Assembly: GCA_028752905.1 (NCBI GenBank)
Contig: JAQNBH010000009.1
Location: 46,547,165 to 46,611,164 of the forward strand
Origin: Cladorhizidae sp. MBARI D1340-BT2
Lineage: Eukaryota; Porifera; Demospongiae; Poecilosclerida; Cladorhizidae
DNA length: 64,000 bases
Direction: 5' to 3'
Notes under the pieces: generated by a model
Databases searched by the model: none
Seen by the model: the letters and a program-made list of their open reading frames with translations, nothing else
Told to the model about the DNA's origin: nothing
Position numbers and translations under genes: made by a program
Shown here: one piece after another, positions 1 through 53,544 of the stretch
Position numbering within the stretch: the first letter of the stretch is position 1
Layout of the letters: every line of letters starts with the position of its first letter

Positions 1-3000
1 CCTCAGCCAATGTTGCCTTCCTCTCCTCAGCCAATGTTGCCTTCCTCTCCTCAGCCAATGTTGCCTTCCTCTCCTCGGCCAATGTTGCCTTCCTCTCCTC
101 GGCCAATGTTGCCTTCCTCTCCCCTTCCTCTCCTCAGCCAATGTTGCCTTCCTCTCCTCAGCCAATGTTGCCTTCCTCTCCTCAGCCAATGTTGCCTTCC
201 TCTCCTCAACCAATGTTGCCTTCCTTTCCTCAGCCAATGTTGCCATCCTCTCCTCAGCCAATGTTGCCTTCCTCTCCTCGGCCAATGTTGCCTTCCTCTC
301 CTCAGCCAATGTTGCCTTCCTCTCCTGAGCCAATGTTGCCTTCCTCTCCTCAGCCAATGTTGCCTCCTCTCCTCAGCCAATGTTGCCTTCCTCTCCTCAG
401 CCAATGTTGCCTTCCTCTCCTCAGCCAACGTTGCCTTCCTCTCCTCAGCCAATGTTGCCTTCCTCTCCTCAGCCAATGTTGCCTTCTCTCCTGAGCCAAT
501 GTTGCCTTCCTCTCCCCAGCCAATGTTGCCTTCCTCTCCTCAGCCAATGTTGCCTTCCTCTCCTCAGCCAATGTTGCCTTCCTCTCCTCAGCCAATGTTG
601 CCTTCCTCTCCCCAGCCAATGTTGCCTCCTCTCCTCGGCCAATGTTGCCTTCCTCTCCTCGGCCAATGTTGCCTTCCTCTACTCAGCCAATGTTGCCTTC
701 CTCTCCTCAGCCAATGTTGCCTCCTCTCCTCAGCCAATGTTGCCTCCTCTCCTCAGCCAATGTTGCCTTCCTCTCCTCAGCCAATGTTGCCTTCCTCTCC
801 TCGGCCAATGTTGCCTTCCTCTCCCCAGCCAATGTTGCCTTCCTCTCCCCAGCCAATGTTGCCTTCCTCTCCTCAGCCAATGTTGCCTTCCTCTCCTCAG
901 CCAATGTTGCCTTCCTCTCCTCAGCCAATGTTGCCTTCCTCTCCTCGGCCAATGTTGCCTTCCTCTCCTCGGCCAATGTTGCCTTCCTCTCCCCTTCCTC
1001 TCCTCAGCCAATGTTGCCTTCCTCTCCTCAGCCAATGTTGCCTTCCTCTCCTCAGCCAATGTTGCCTTCCTCTCCTCAACCAATGTTGCCTTCCTTTCCT
1101 CAGCCAATGTTGCCATCCTCTCCTCAGCCAATGTTGCCTTCCTCTCCTCGGCCAATGTTGCCTTCCTCTCCTCAGCCAATGTTGCCTTCCTCTCCTGAGC
1201 CAATGTTGCCTTCCTCTCCTCAGCCAATGTTGCCTCCTCTCCTCAGCCAATGTTGCCTTCCTCTCCTCAGCCAATGTTGCCTTCCTCTCCTCAGCCAACA
1301 TTGCCTTCCTCTCCTCAGCCAATGTTGCCTTCCTCTCCTCAGCCAATGTTGCCTTCTCTCCTGAGCCAATGTTGCCTTCCTCTCCTCAGCCAATGTTGCC
1401 TCCTCTCCTCAGCCAATGTTGCCTTCCTCTCCTCAGCCAATGTTGCCTTCCTCTCCTCAGCCAATGTTGCCTTCCTCTCCTCAGCCAACGTTGCCCTCCT
1501 CTCCTCAGCCAATGTTGCCTTCCTCTCCTCAGCCAATGTTGCCTTCCTCTCCTTGGCCAATGTTGACTTCCTCACCTCAGCCAATGTTGCCTTCCTCTCC
1601 TCAGCCAACGTTGCCTTCCTCTCCCCAGCCAATGTTGCCTTCCTCTCCTCAGCCAATGTTGCCTTCCTCTCCTCAGCCAATGTTGCCTTCCTCTCCTCAG
1701 CCAATGTTGCCTTCCTCTCCTCAGCCAATGTTGCCTTCCTCTCCTCAGCCAATGTTGCCTTCCTCTCCTCGGCCAATGTTGCCTCCTCTCCTCAGCCAAT
1801 GTTGCCTTCCTCTCCTCAGCCAATGTTGCCTTCCTCTCCTCAGCCAACGTTGCCTTCCTCTCCTCAGCCAATGTTGCCTTCCTCTCCTGAGCCAATGTTG
1901 CCTTCCTCTCCTCAGCCAATGTTGCCTCCTCTCCTCAGCCAATGTTGCCTTCCTCTCCTCAGCCAATGTTGCCTTCCTCTCCTCAGCCAACGTTGCCTTC
2001 CTCTCCTCAGCCAATGTTGCCTTCCTCTCCTCAGCCAATGTTGCCTTCCTCTCCTTGGCCAATGTTGACTTCCTCACCTCAGCCAATGTTGCCTTCCTCT
2101 CCTCAGCCAACGTTGCCTTCCTCTCCCCAGCCAATGTTGCCTTCCTCTCCTCAGCCAATGTTGCCTTCCTCTCCTCAGCCAATGTTGCCTTCCTCTCCTC
2201 AGCCAATGTTGCCTTCCTCTCCTCAGCCAATGTTGCCTCCTCTCCTCGGCCAATGTTGCCTTCCTCTCCTCGGCCAATGTTGCCTTCCTCTCCTCGGCCA
2301 ATGTTGCCTTCCTCTCCTCAGCCAATGTTGCCTTCCTATCCTCAGCCAATGTTGCCCCCTCTCCTCCCAATGTTGCCTTCCTCTCCTCAGCCAATGTTGC
2401 ATTCCTCTCCTCAGCCAATGTTGCCTTCCTCTCCCTCAGCCTTCCTCTCGTCAGCCAATGTTGCCTTCCTCTCCTCGGCCAATGTTGCCTTCCTCTCCTT
2501 GGCCAATGTTGCCTCCTCTCCTCAGCCAATGTTGCCTTCCTCTCCTAAGCCAATGTTGCCTTCCTCTCCCTCAGCCATTGTTGCCTCCTCTCCTAAGCCA
2601 ATGTTGCCTTCCTCTCCTAAGCCAATGTTGCCTTCCTCTCCTCAGCCAATGTTGCCTCCTCTCCTCAGCCAATGTTGCCTTCCTCTCCTCGGCCAATGTT
2701 GCCTTCCTCTCCTCGGCCAATGTTGCCTTCCTCTCCTCAGCCAATGTTGCCTTCCTCTCCTCAGCCAATGTTGCCCCCTCTCCTCCCAATGTTGCCTTCC
2801 TCTCCTCAGCCAATGTTGCCTTCCTCTCCTCAGCAATGTTGCCTTCCTCTCCCTCAGCCAATATTGCCTTCCTCTCCTCAGCCAATGTTGCCTTCCTCTC
2901 CTCAGCCAATGTTGCCTTCCTCTCCTCGGCCAATGTTGCCTCCTTTCCTCAGCCAATGTTGCCTTCCTCTCCTAAGCCAATGTTGCCTTCCTCTCCCTCA

Positions 3001-3083
3001 GCCATTGTTGCCTCCTCTCCTAAGCCAATGTTGCCTTCCTCTCCTAAGCCAATGTTGCCTTCCTCTCCTCAGCCAATGTTGCC
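1..3083. repeat. 24-bp minisatellite, about 128 copies, with higher-order structure
   Basis: Tandem array of a 24-bp unit built around CTCAGCCAATGTTGCC plus TTCCTCTC. Frequent 23-bp variants shift the frame, so all three forward frames and the reverse frames stay open for hundreds of codons without being genes. Rare variants recur at fixed offsets, showing segmental copying inside the array: a CCCCTTCC variant at 121 and 991 (870 bp), a CCTTGGCC variant at 1551 and 2053 (502 bp), and a CCTCCCAATG variant near 2360 and 2779 (419 bp). The array runs off the left edge of the window. Confidence 0.97.
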
Positions 3084-4044
3084 ACTACTCCCATTACTGG
3101 TAGCATAGAATACCTATAATACAATTATAAAATCAAAAATCTATCCCAGACAAGAGGCTTGCCATGATCAGTGTTACTCTGTCTGGAGGTTTTCCATCTG
3201 ACCAGTCCAGGCCTGAAGGTTCCAGCCTAGAAGGGATGCATGTGATGCCAGAGCCCCGTTCAAAATGGTATTGATGGCTGCATGATGATAGTAGTGTCCT
3301 TCCTGCTCTCTACAGCTGAGCCCATGTATTGCAGAATGATCCTCCTCAGCTGACAGTGTTGACAGGAGTGGGGGCAACACAGAGTGGATCCCAAGCGAAG
3401 ACCTACAGCCATTCAGATCATTTCATCATCCATCCCAGAGAGGGAATGGGCAAGGCATGAAGCCACAAGACAAGTTTGAGTCAAGACATCTGGGGCATTG
3501 TCCATGAGAGAAGCTACAATGGTGGCTACTGTTGAGGCATCCCAGACCATATGGGTGCAGGCTGCATTGCCAGAGGGTGGTGGGTTGTCATGGCCACGAG
3601 AGGTTGAGAGTAAGACGAGTTAACAGAGAACATGACTTGTGAAGGATTACTTTGTAAGTGAACAATTCAGTGTTCTCCTAGGTAGGTGCCAAATTATTCT
3701 TTAAAATCGTTGAAAGCCACTTCTAACTTTGAAAGAGTGTGTTAGTAGAAAGATGCAACAAGCTCCTCCATGAAGGGAGAGCCAGTAAGAAAGGAGAAAG
3801 GTGCAGACAAAAGGAGCAAGGCAAACAATAACATTGCTGAGATCATATGTAAGGACTGACCAAGGTGAGTAATAGATGATGAGAGCATAAATAACCAAAG
3901 AAGGTGATACGAGTTGCATGATGGTAAAATTGAGTCTTACGGGAACTGTCTATACTTGCGAATTCCTCAATATCAACCTTAGGAACTGAGATGGAGGAGA
4001 ACATTGTCATATGCATATACATGTATATATATGAGCACAGCCCC
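3084..4044. other. Unique intergenic sequence, no gene recognised
   Basis: Mixed-composition sequence between two arrays. Open frames here are short (72-81 codons at most), show no familiar motif and have no convincing splice context. I see nothing I can name. Confidence 0.6.
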
Positions 4045-4515
4045 AAATGACAGCCATAGTGAGTGTAAAGGTTCACAAGGAGGGCCACAGCATTGAGTAG
4101 TGAGTGTAGAGGCTCACAAGGAGGGCCACAGCGTTGAGTAGTGAGTGTAGAGGCTCACAAGGAGGGCCACAGCATTGAGTAGTGAGTGTAGAGGTTCACA
4201 AGGAGGGCCACAGCGTTGAGTAGTGAGTGTAGAGGTTCACAAGGAGGGCCACAGCGTTGAGTAGTGAGTGTAGAGGCTCAGAAGGAGGGCCACAGCGTTG
4301 AGTAGTGAGTGTAGAGGTTCACAAGGAGGGCCACAGCGTTGAGTAGTGAGTGTAGAGGTTCACAAGGAAGGCCACAGTGTTGAGTAGTGAGTGTAGAGGT
4401 TCACAAGGAGGGCTAGCGTTGAGTAGTGAGTGTAGAGGTTCACAAGGAGGGCTAGCATTGAGTAGTGAGTGTAGAGGTTCACAAGGAGGGCTAGCGTTGA
4501 GTAGTGAGTGGAGAC
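4045..4515. repeat. 41-bp minisatellite, about 11 copies
   Basis: The unit contains GAGGGCCACAGCGTTGAGTA followed by GTGAGTGTAGAGGTTCACAA, with a 41-bp period. The last three or four copies share a deletion that turns GGGCCACAGCG into GGGCTAGCG, so a variant unit spread at the right end. Confidence 0.95.
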
Positions 4516-4904
4516 TTTTATGGAGAAACAAAATAAACGTAAGAAATAAAAATGATATTCAATTGTCAAAGAACTCTTAGTTGACATAATGAGTTGACAT
4601 AATGAAATTACAAAGACTTTCTCAATTATCAACTAGATGCGCTATCCTTCATCAAAGGACTCACGTGCTGCCAAGGAGGTTATATCTTCACCCTCTAGTT
4701 TGTTCATTTCTCTGTTCCATCTTTCTGCTAGCAGGATCGCACAACAACGATATTTCATGCACAGGAGACATTGGCAAGAACCATTCCATCAAGCTTTTGT
4801 GATGGTTTAGCCAGAGAAGACACCCTTGCCAAGAATTTGGCCACGATTAAACTGTGCACGTGTCTTTCACATGGACAACAATAGCTCACAAATTATGTGA
4901 CATA
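4516..4904. other. Unique AT-rich spacer
   Basis: Contains two adjacent copies of GTTGACATAATGA near 4578-4604 and no recognisable coding sequence. Related GTTGACATAAT sequence recurs near 5384, next to the foldback element, so both may be pieces of one dispersed family. Confidence 0.5.
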
Positions 4905-5135
4905 GTGGCCGGCTACATAAGCTACCTGTGGCTGGCTACATAGCTACCTGTGGCCAGCTACATTAGCTGCCTGTGACCGGCTACATTAGCTGCCTGTGGC
5001 CGGCTACATTAGCTACCTGTGGCCGGCTACATTAGCTGCCTGTGACCGGCTACATTAGCTGCCTGTGACCGGCTACATTAGCTACCTGTGGCCGACTACA
5101 TTAGCTACCTGTGGCTGGCTATATTAGCTACTTAG
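4905..5135. repeat. 27-bp minisatellite, about 9 copies
   Basis: The unit reads roughly GGCCGGCTACATTAGCTGCC plus TGTGACC, degenerate at both ends. No coding sense. A poly-C tract follows at about 5167-5178. Confidence 0.92.
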
Positions 5136-5314
5136 ATCTCTGCACAGGGAAAGCAGTTTCTAGTAGGCCTAGATCTCCCCCCCCCCCTCAAGCCATTTTC
5201 CTTGTTGCTAAGCAAGCAAATCCAACATAGTTTATTTTGTGTTTTTTTCTTTTCCACGAAAGAATTTTTTTTGGAAGTGGCAGAGTTTGCAACCTGATTG
5301 CTCATTGTTTAATA

Positions 5315-5375
5315 CTGTTATTATTATTATTATTGTTATTATTGTTGCTATTATTGTTATTGTTATAATTTGCAA
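5315..5375. repeat. TTA/TTG microsatellite
   Basis: Imperfect trinucleotide repeat of TTATTATTG type immediately left of the foldback element at 5411. Confidence 0.85.
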
Positions 5376-5410
5376 TAAACTCAGTTGACATAATAACATT
5401 ACAATATATA

Positions 5411-5555
5411 ACCTTCTCAATAATCAACTTTGAAATTGTATTCTCTCAACGTTTTAACTTAATATGCTCTAGTCTTTATCAAGAATAATGTGATTAAGGC
5501 TAGAGCATCTAGTCGAAACATCAAGAGACAATTTCACATTGATTATTGAGAAGGT
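5411..5555. mobile_element. 145-bp foldback (MITE-like) element
   Basis: The left arm starts ACCTTCTCAATAATCAA and the right arm ends TTGATTATTGAGAAGGT. The complementarity continues inwards (TCTCTCAACGTTTT against CGAAACATCAAGAGA, and GCTCTAG against CTAGAGC), so almost the whole element can form one hairpin around a TCTTTATCAAGAATAATG loop. This is the layout of a non-autonomous inverted-repeat element. No transposase is present and the target duplication is unclear because the flanks are AT-rich. The superfamily is not assigned. Confidence 0.75.
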
Positions 5556-5562
5556 AAATTAT

Positions 5563-5662
5563 ATTTATTGTTATTATTATTATTGTTATTGTTATTATAA
5601 TTGTTATTATTATTATTGTTGTTGTTGTTGTTGTTATTATTATTAGTAGTAGTGGTAGTAGA
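5563..5662. repeat. TTA/TTG/TAG microsatellite
   Basis: A second TTATTATTG-type simple repeat directly right of the foldback element, grading into GTAGTAGTGG. Together with 5315-5375 it suggests the element landed in, or seeded, a simple-repeat tract. Confidence 0.85.
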
Positions 5663-6360
5663 TAATGCAGTGCATTTTTTGGCGAGCGAAAGTGAGTGGA
5701 GAAGGAATTAAGTTTTGTCTCAGTGTGAGGGACCTTACGAATGTTTTCTTTGATTGTCTTGGCACAAGTATTGTTTACCCCTTACCCAACTGAAGACATG
5801 ATGTTGTTACTTTGATATTATAATGCTAGCCATGCAACATGATGGGGTAGCAGATCCTGAAATCATATGTAAGTGTGCCTGCATGGGTTTTTGGAAGGGA
5901 GGATAGTTTTTCTAAGAATACTTGGACATAGCCTACCCTGAAGCTGGAGATACACTAAGGGAGATCCAGTGATTTCTGGTGACAGATTATCATAATATTG
6001 AAAGTAAGGTCACACGGAAATGACAAGTCAGATACTTCTACTCTTGGACTTGTTATGTGTCCATCACTAACAAGTTGAGCTACTTTTCCCCTCGTAATAG
6101 CTAACAGAAATTTCTATTATTACTCATTTCAAACAAACATCGAGCCACATTATTTAAGTATTCTGCTATAGACTTCATGCTTGAACAATAACTTAGAAAG
6201 TGGATGGGTGTGAGAATAGGATAATGTTAGGTGAGACTTGTAGTGATCTCTTCATGCTGTGCTTGCTGAGGTAAGTGCTGCACTTGATGTCACTGGAGGA
6301 GTAAGAGCTGGTGGCACTTCCAGAAGAGAGTTTTCACTGAATGGCATATAAAGAGGAAGA
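5663..6360. other. Unique intergenic sequence, nothing recognised
   Basis: No repeat periodicity, no open frame of interest and no RNA-gene signature seen. Confidence 0.5.
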
Positions 6361-7195
6361 GCTGCTTCATGGCTGTGCAACATGCTGCTTCATGGCTGTG
6401 CACTGCAACATGAGCTGCTTCATGGGTGTATGCTGCTTCATGGCTGTGCACTGCAACATGAGCTGCTTCATGGCTGTGCACTGCAACATGAGCTGCTTCA
6501 TGGCTGTATGCTGCTTCATGGCTGTGCACTGCAACATGAGCTGCTTCATGGCTGTGCAACATGAGCTGCTTCATGGCTGTGCACTGCAACATGAGCTGCT
6601 TCGTGGCTGTGTACTGCAACATGAGCTGCTTCATGGCTGTGTACTGCAACATAAGCTGCTTCATGGTTGTGTACTGCAACATGAGCTGCTTCGTGGCTGT
6701 GTACTGCAACATGAGCTGCTTCATGGCTGTACAACATGAGCTGCTTCATGGCTGTGCACTGCAACATGAGCTGCTTCATGGCTGTGCACTGCAACATGAG
6801 CTGCTTCATGGCAACATGAGCTGCTTCATGGCTGTGTACTGCAACATGAGTTGTTTCATGGCTGTGTACTGCAACATGAGCTTTCATGGCTGTGTACTGC
6901 AACATGAGCTGCTTCATGGCTGCACTGCAACATGAGCTGCTTCATGGCTGCACTGCAACATGAGCTGCTTCATGGCTGTGTAGGCCTACTGCAACATGAG
7001 CTGCTTCATGGCTGCACTGCAACATGAGTTGCTTCATGGCTGTGCACTGCAACATGAGCTGCTTCATGGCTGTGTACTGCAACATGAGCTGCTTCATGGC
7101 TGTGCACTGCAACATAAGCTGCTTCATGGCTGTGTACGGGCTAGGGCTAGGGCTAGGGCTAGGGCTAGGGCTAACTGCAACATGAGCTGCTTCAC
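6361..7195. repeat. 30-bp minisatellite, about 27 copies
   Basis: The unit contains CAACATGAGCTGCTTCATGG followed by CTGTGTACTG. Shortened units (lacking the CTGTG..CTG half) are interspersed. Open frames of 90-144 codons on both strands arise only because the unit is stop-free and close to a multiple of three. Confidence 0.95.
7138..7172. repeat. GGGCTA hexamer run inside the 30-bp array
   Basis: Five to six perfect GGGCTA units interrupt the 30-bp array between TGTAC and ACTGCAAC. GGGCTA is one substitution from the animal telomere unit GGGTTA, but the run is short and internal. Confidence 0.9.
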
Positions 7196-7199
7196 GGGT

Positions 7200-8095
7200 G
7201 CAGATGTTGGACAAATTATGAATGACGAATTACACTAACCCGCTAGTTTTCATGATAGGTTTCTGATGAAAAGAGTCGAAGCTGATTTTCAAAGCTCAGG
7301 CATTGCAAGTGTTCTGGATGATAACAGTGCCACCGCAGATCCTAAAAGTGACCAGGCAAACCTGCCTACTAGAACCTCTCACCAACCTACATGACTACAT
7401 GTATCACCTGCAGTCTGCTACTCTAACGCACATAATACTTCCTTATATTCAACCACAATTCACCTCACGTCTGCAGCAAGAGATCAAGTTATTTATCTGC
7501 ACATACTATTTGTTTACAATTTCTGTACTTTATTTAGCACAAGGAGTTTATTGCCCCAACTAGATCCACTGAGGGCTGAGGTTACTGATAAACATCATCT
7601 ATTGTATGTATTGTGGAATCATGACTGTCTGAGGAGATACTTGACCAGGAGTTAGCGTTGATAATTACAGCTTAATCATACATGAGGCATGGAGGTGGCA
7701 TTATCATGATGTTCTCGCTACTTTAATCTGGGAAATAATGTGAAAAGGCACAGATGACTTTGCTATAAAAGTCTGATTATTTTGTAGTAATGATAAGCAT
7801 TGTATCTCAACTGATCCTCCTTCTCACTGACCTCCTTTTTTGATAACTTATATAGTATACATTGCAGCAAATTTATCACATCAGTTCATTTTAATGTGAC
7901 TTTATTCTCAACCATAACTGCTCGCATCTTTCGCAACTTCAAAGTATTCAGCAAGATTTCTCACTATTGCAAGTTGTTAGAACACCAACACACATCTACA
8001 TCGAAAATTGTGACTCGATTTGATCCTAATATCTGACAAAATGTCTCTTTACAAGTGTGTCGTAGTGTTCCTCCACTATCTAACTCAGATCACCT
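7200..8095. other. Unique intergenic sequence
   Basis: No recognised gene. The longest forward frame (7303-7563, 86 codons) has no motif I know. The sequence is moderately AT-rich with no tandem structure. Confidence 0.5.
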
Positions 8096-8099
8096 TGGT

Positions 8100-8730
8100 C
8101 CGGACCTGTCCCTTGCATGGCAACACCAAGCTGGGCACATACGAACTATATGTGTAGCCCTAGAGTAATTTGGAGCTATGGTGATGCTGATTTTGAGAGG
8201 GCTTGCATCCCTCAGCAGACTTTGAGTGGCACCCTTTATCTCAGTCTGACAATGTATATGACCGTGAAAATTGTATCCCTTGCATAGACAAGTTCCTGTG
8301 CACAGATGAGCAAGTATTTCACAGGACACCACAAAAGCAAATGGTCCGGACGGAATATCAGCAAAAATGCTAAAGGGAACAGCATACAGCATTACCCCAT
8401 CTCTTACAAAACTTTTCAACTTATCCATTACTCAGGGGTGCTTCCCACATGTTGGAAAACATCCTCTGTGGTTCCCACCCTCAAATCAAACAAGGGAAAT
8501 GAGTGCTCCAATTATCCACCATCTCACTTTTGTCAGCAGTTAGCAAGATGCCATATACATCAGTCCATCACTGACCGTGTGACACCCACTAGCTGACAAG
8601 CAATGGGGTTTCCAACAAGGAAAATCAATGGTTACTGCTTTACTGACAGTTACACATGATTGGCTTAAAGGTATTGGAATATTTTGTTTTAACAAAAGCA
8701 TTAGACTCGATTTCTCATCAGCAGAGGCAC
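8100..8730 (+). pseudogene. Broken non-LTR (LINE) reverse transcriptase fragment
   Basis: Translating 8320-8445 in one frame gives NGPDGISAKMLKGTAYSI followed by SLTKLFNLSI, which is the start of a LINE-type reverse transcriptase domain (the GPDGI motif and the helix after it). After a frameshift the next frame carries VLPTCWKTSSVVPTLKSNKG and NECSNYPP, matching the usual LPxxWK..xxPixK and NYRPIS region with the R lost. A further frame near 8600-8720 gives a GFQQGKSTVTALL-like stretch and an ALLDKL segment. Upstream WSYGDADFERA resembles the linker before the domain. At least three frame changes and internal stops make it dead. It could be a Jockey/CR1/L2-group element; the clade is not assigned. 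Confidence 0.8.
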
Positions 8731-8885
8731 TCCTGGATAAACTGGCAGACTGTGGTCTGGACGGTCTCCTCACAATAGCCTCCTGGATAAACTGGCAGAC
8801 TGTGGTCTGGATGCTCTCACAAGCCTCCTGGATAAACTGGCAGACTGTGGTCTGGACGGTCTCACAATAGTCTCCTGGATAACAT
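8728..8885. repeat. Three tandem copies grown from the reverse transcriptase remnant
   Basis: CTCCTGGATAAACTGGCAGA plus CTGTGGTCTGGACGGTCTC is present about three times at a period of roughly 50-57 bp. The first copy is continuous with the retroelement reading ALLDKL, so the tandem repeat arose from transposon sequence. Confidence 0.85.
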
Positions 8886-8889
8886 AGTA

Positions 8890-9149
8890 ACAGGAAGAAA
8901 CATGTGGGGGTAGGTGGTGTGTCATTACGGGATATACTTGAACTATCTGGAGTTGTATTGGGTCCATTACTCTATCAAGGGAAAGGATTGAGAGTCTCGC
9001 AAGCACGCAGGCGTACTTCGTGGGGAAGGGCAAGGGATGCTGGCTGGGAAATTGATTTTTGATTTAGTGAAGTTGTAGAAAAATCTGTTTCCCCAAATGG
9101 CCTAGGGCTACAGCAATGTAATAACATTTGTCCCGTATGGGATTAGTTT
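8890..9149. other. Unique sequence upstream of the PRPF8 promoter region
   Basis: No feature recognised. Confidence 0.4.
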
Positions 9150-9374
9150 AGCCACTCCCAGTTCTTCAACTTTTGCCACTTAGGAGGTGAAAGTAGAAGA
9201 ACGACGGACGCAAGACTTGACGCGCTAGTGCGACGACAACTCATAACGCGCCAAAGAGAATTTATATGTACTCTGACCTCTTCTCTAGACGTCAGCATGG
9301 CTGTTGAGGATTAGCTGATAGAAGGTCGTTCATTTTATTACCAAGATTATCCTTACCCGGTTGAGGAGGGAGCC
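9150..9374 (+). promoter_or_regulatory. PRPF8: Probable PRPF8 promoter and 5'UTR
   Basis: This is the only non-repetitive stretch directly before the PRPF8 start. CpG-containing sequence near 9205-9252 is followed by a TATA-like TTTATAT at 9261-9267 and a CRE-like GACGTCAG at 9288-9295. The start codon at 9375 sits in GAGCCATGG, a strong Kozak context. The transcription start and any 5'UTR intron cannot be placed from sequence alone. Confidence 0.4.
9297..9314 (+). promoter_or_regulatory. Five-codon upstream ORF ahead of PRPF8
   Basis: ATG at 9297 in the context CAGCATGG reads five codons (MAVED) and stops at 9312-9314, 60 bases before the PRPF8 ATG. If it lies in the mature 5'UTR it could lower translation of the main frame. 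Whether it is transcribed is not known. Confidence 0.4.
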
Positions 9375-53130
<43,756 letters not shown>

Positions 53131-53540
53131 GAGGCCCACTGCCTCATAGCTCTATGTATGTCAATATAATTGTGACGGACCCAATGAAACTGGAATGCTA
53201 TTCTCTTCATTATCCATTGTCAATTCTACACACACACACACAAACATTTTTTTGGAAAATTGAATCCTGCCAAGTCACATTCTTCCGCGCTATGTAACTA
53301 TTGGTTTGCTAATAAGGAGATAGTAATAATTGTGGCAACTTATTCTCCGGATGCGGTTTTATAATTAGAAGGGGGAGGGCTCTATACTATGCTGTTAGTC
53401 TTGTTTCCTAATTAGAAGGGGGAGGGCTCTATACTATGCTGTTAGTCTTGTTTCCACCTGGAACTCTTATCTTTAACACTTGCTATATGTCACTTGGTTT
53501 TTCTTCTCTATAAGTCTATATATATATATACAGACTTATT
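53131..53540 (+). other. PRPF8 3'UTR and downstream flank
   Basis: No canonical AATAAA was seen within 400 bases of the stop. AATATA at about 53163-53168 is a possible variant poly(A) signal. A 47-bp direct duplication (TAATTAGAAGGGGGAGGGCT plus CTATACTATGCTGTTAGTC) lies at 53362-53455. Confidence 0.45.
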
Positions 53541-53544
53541 TACT

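Noticed and set aside
10..2975. Open frames of up to 519 codons (MLPSSPQP / LLSQCCLP / SSANVAFL repeats)
   Set aside because: All three forward frames and the reverse frames are open because the 24-bp unit has no stop. 23-bp units shift frame repeatedly, and there is no start context, splice signal or known protein family.
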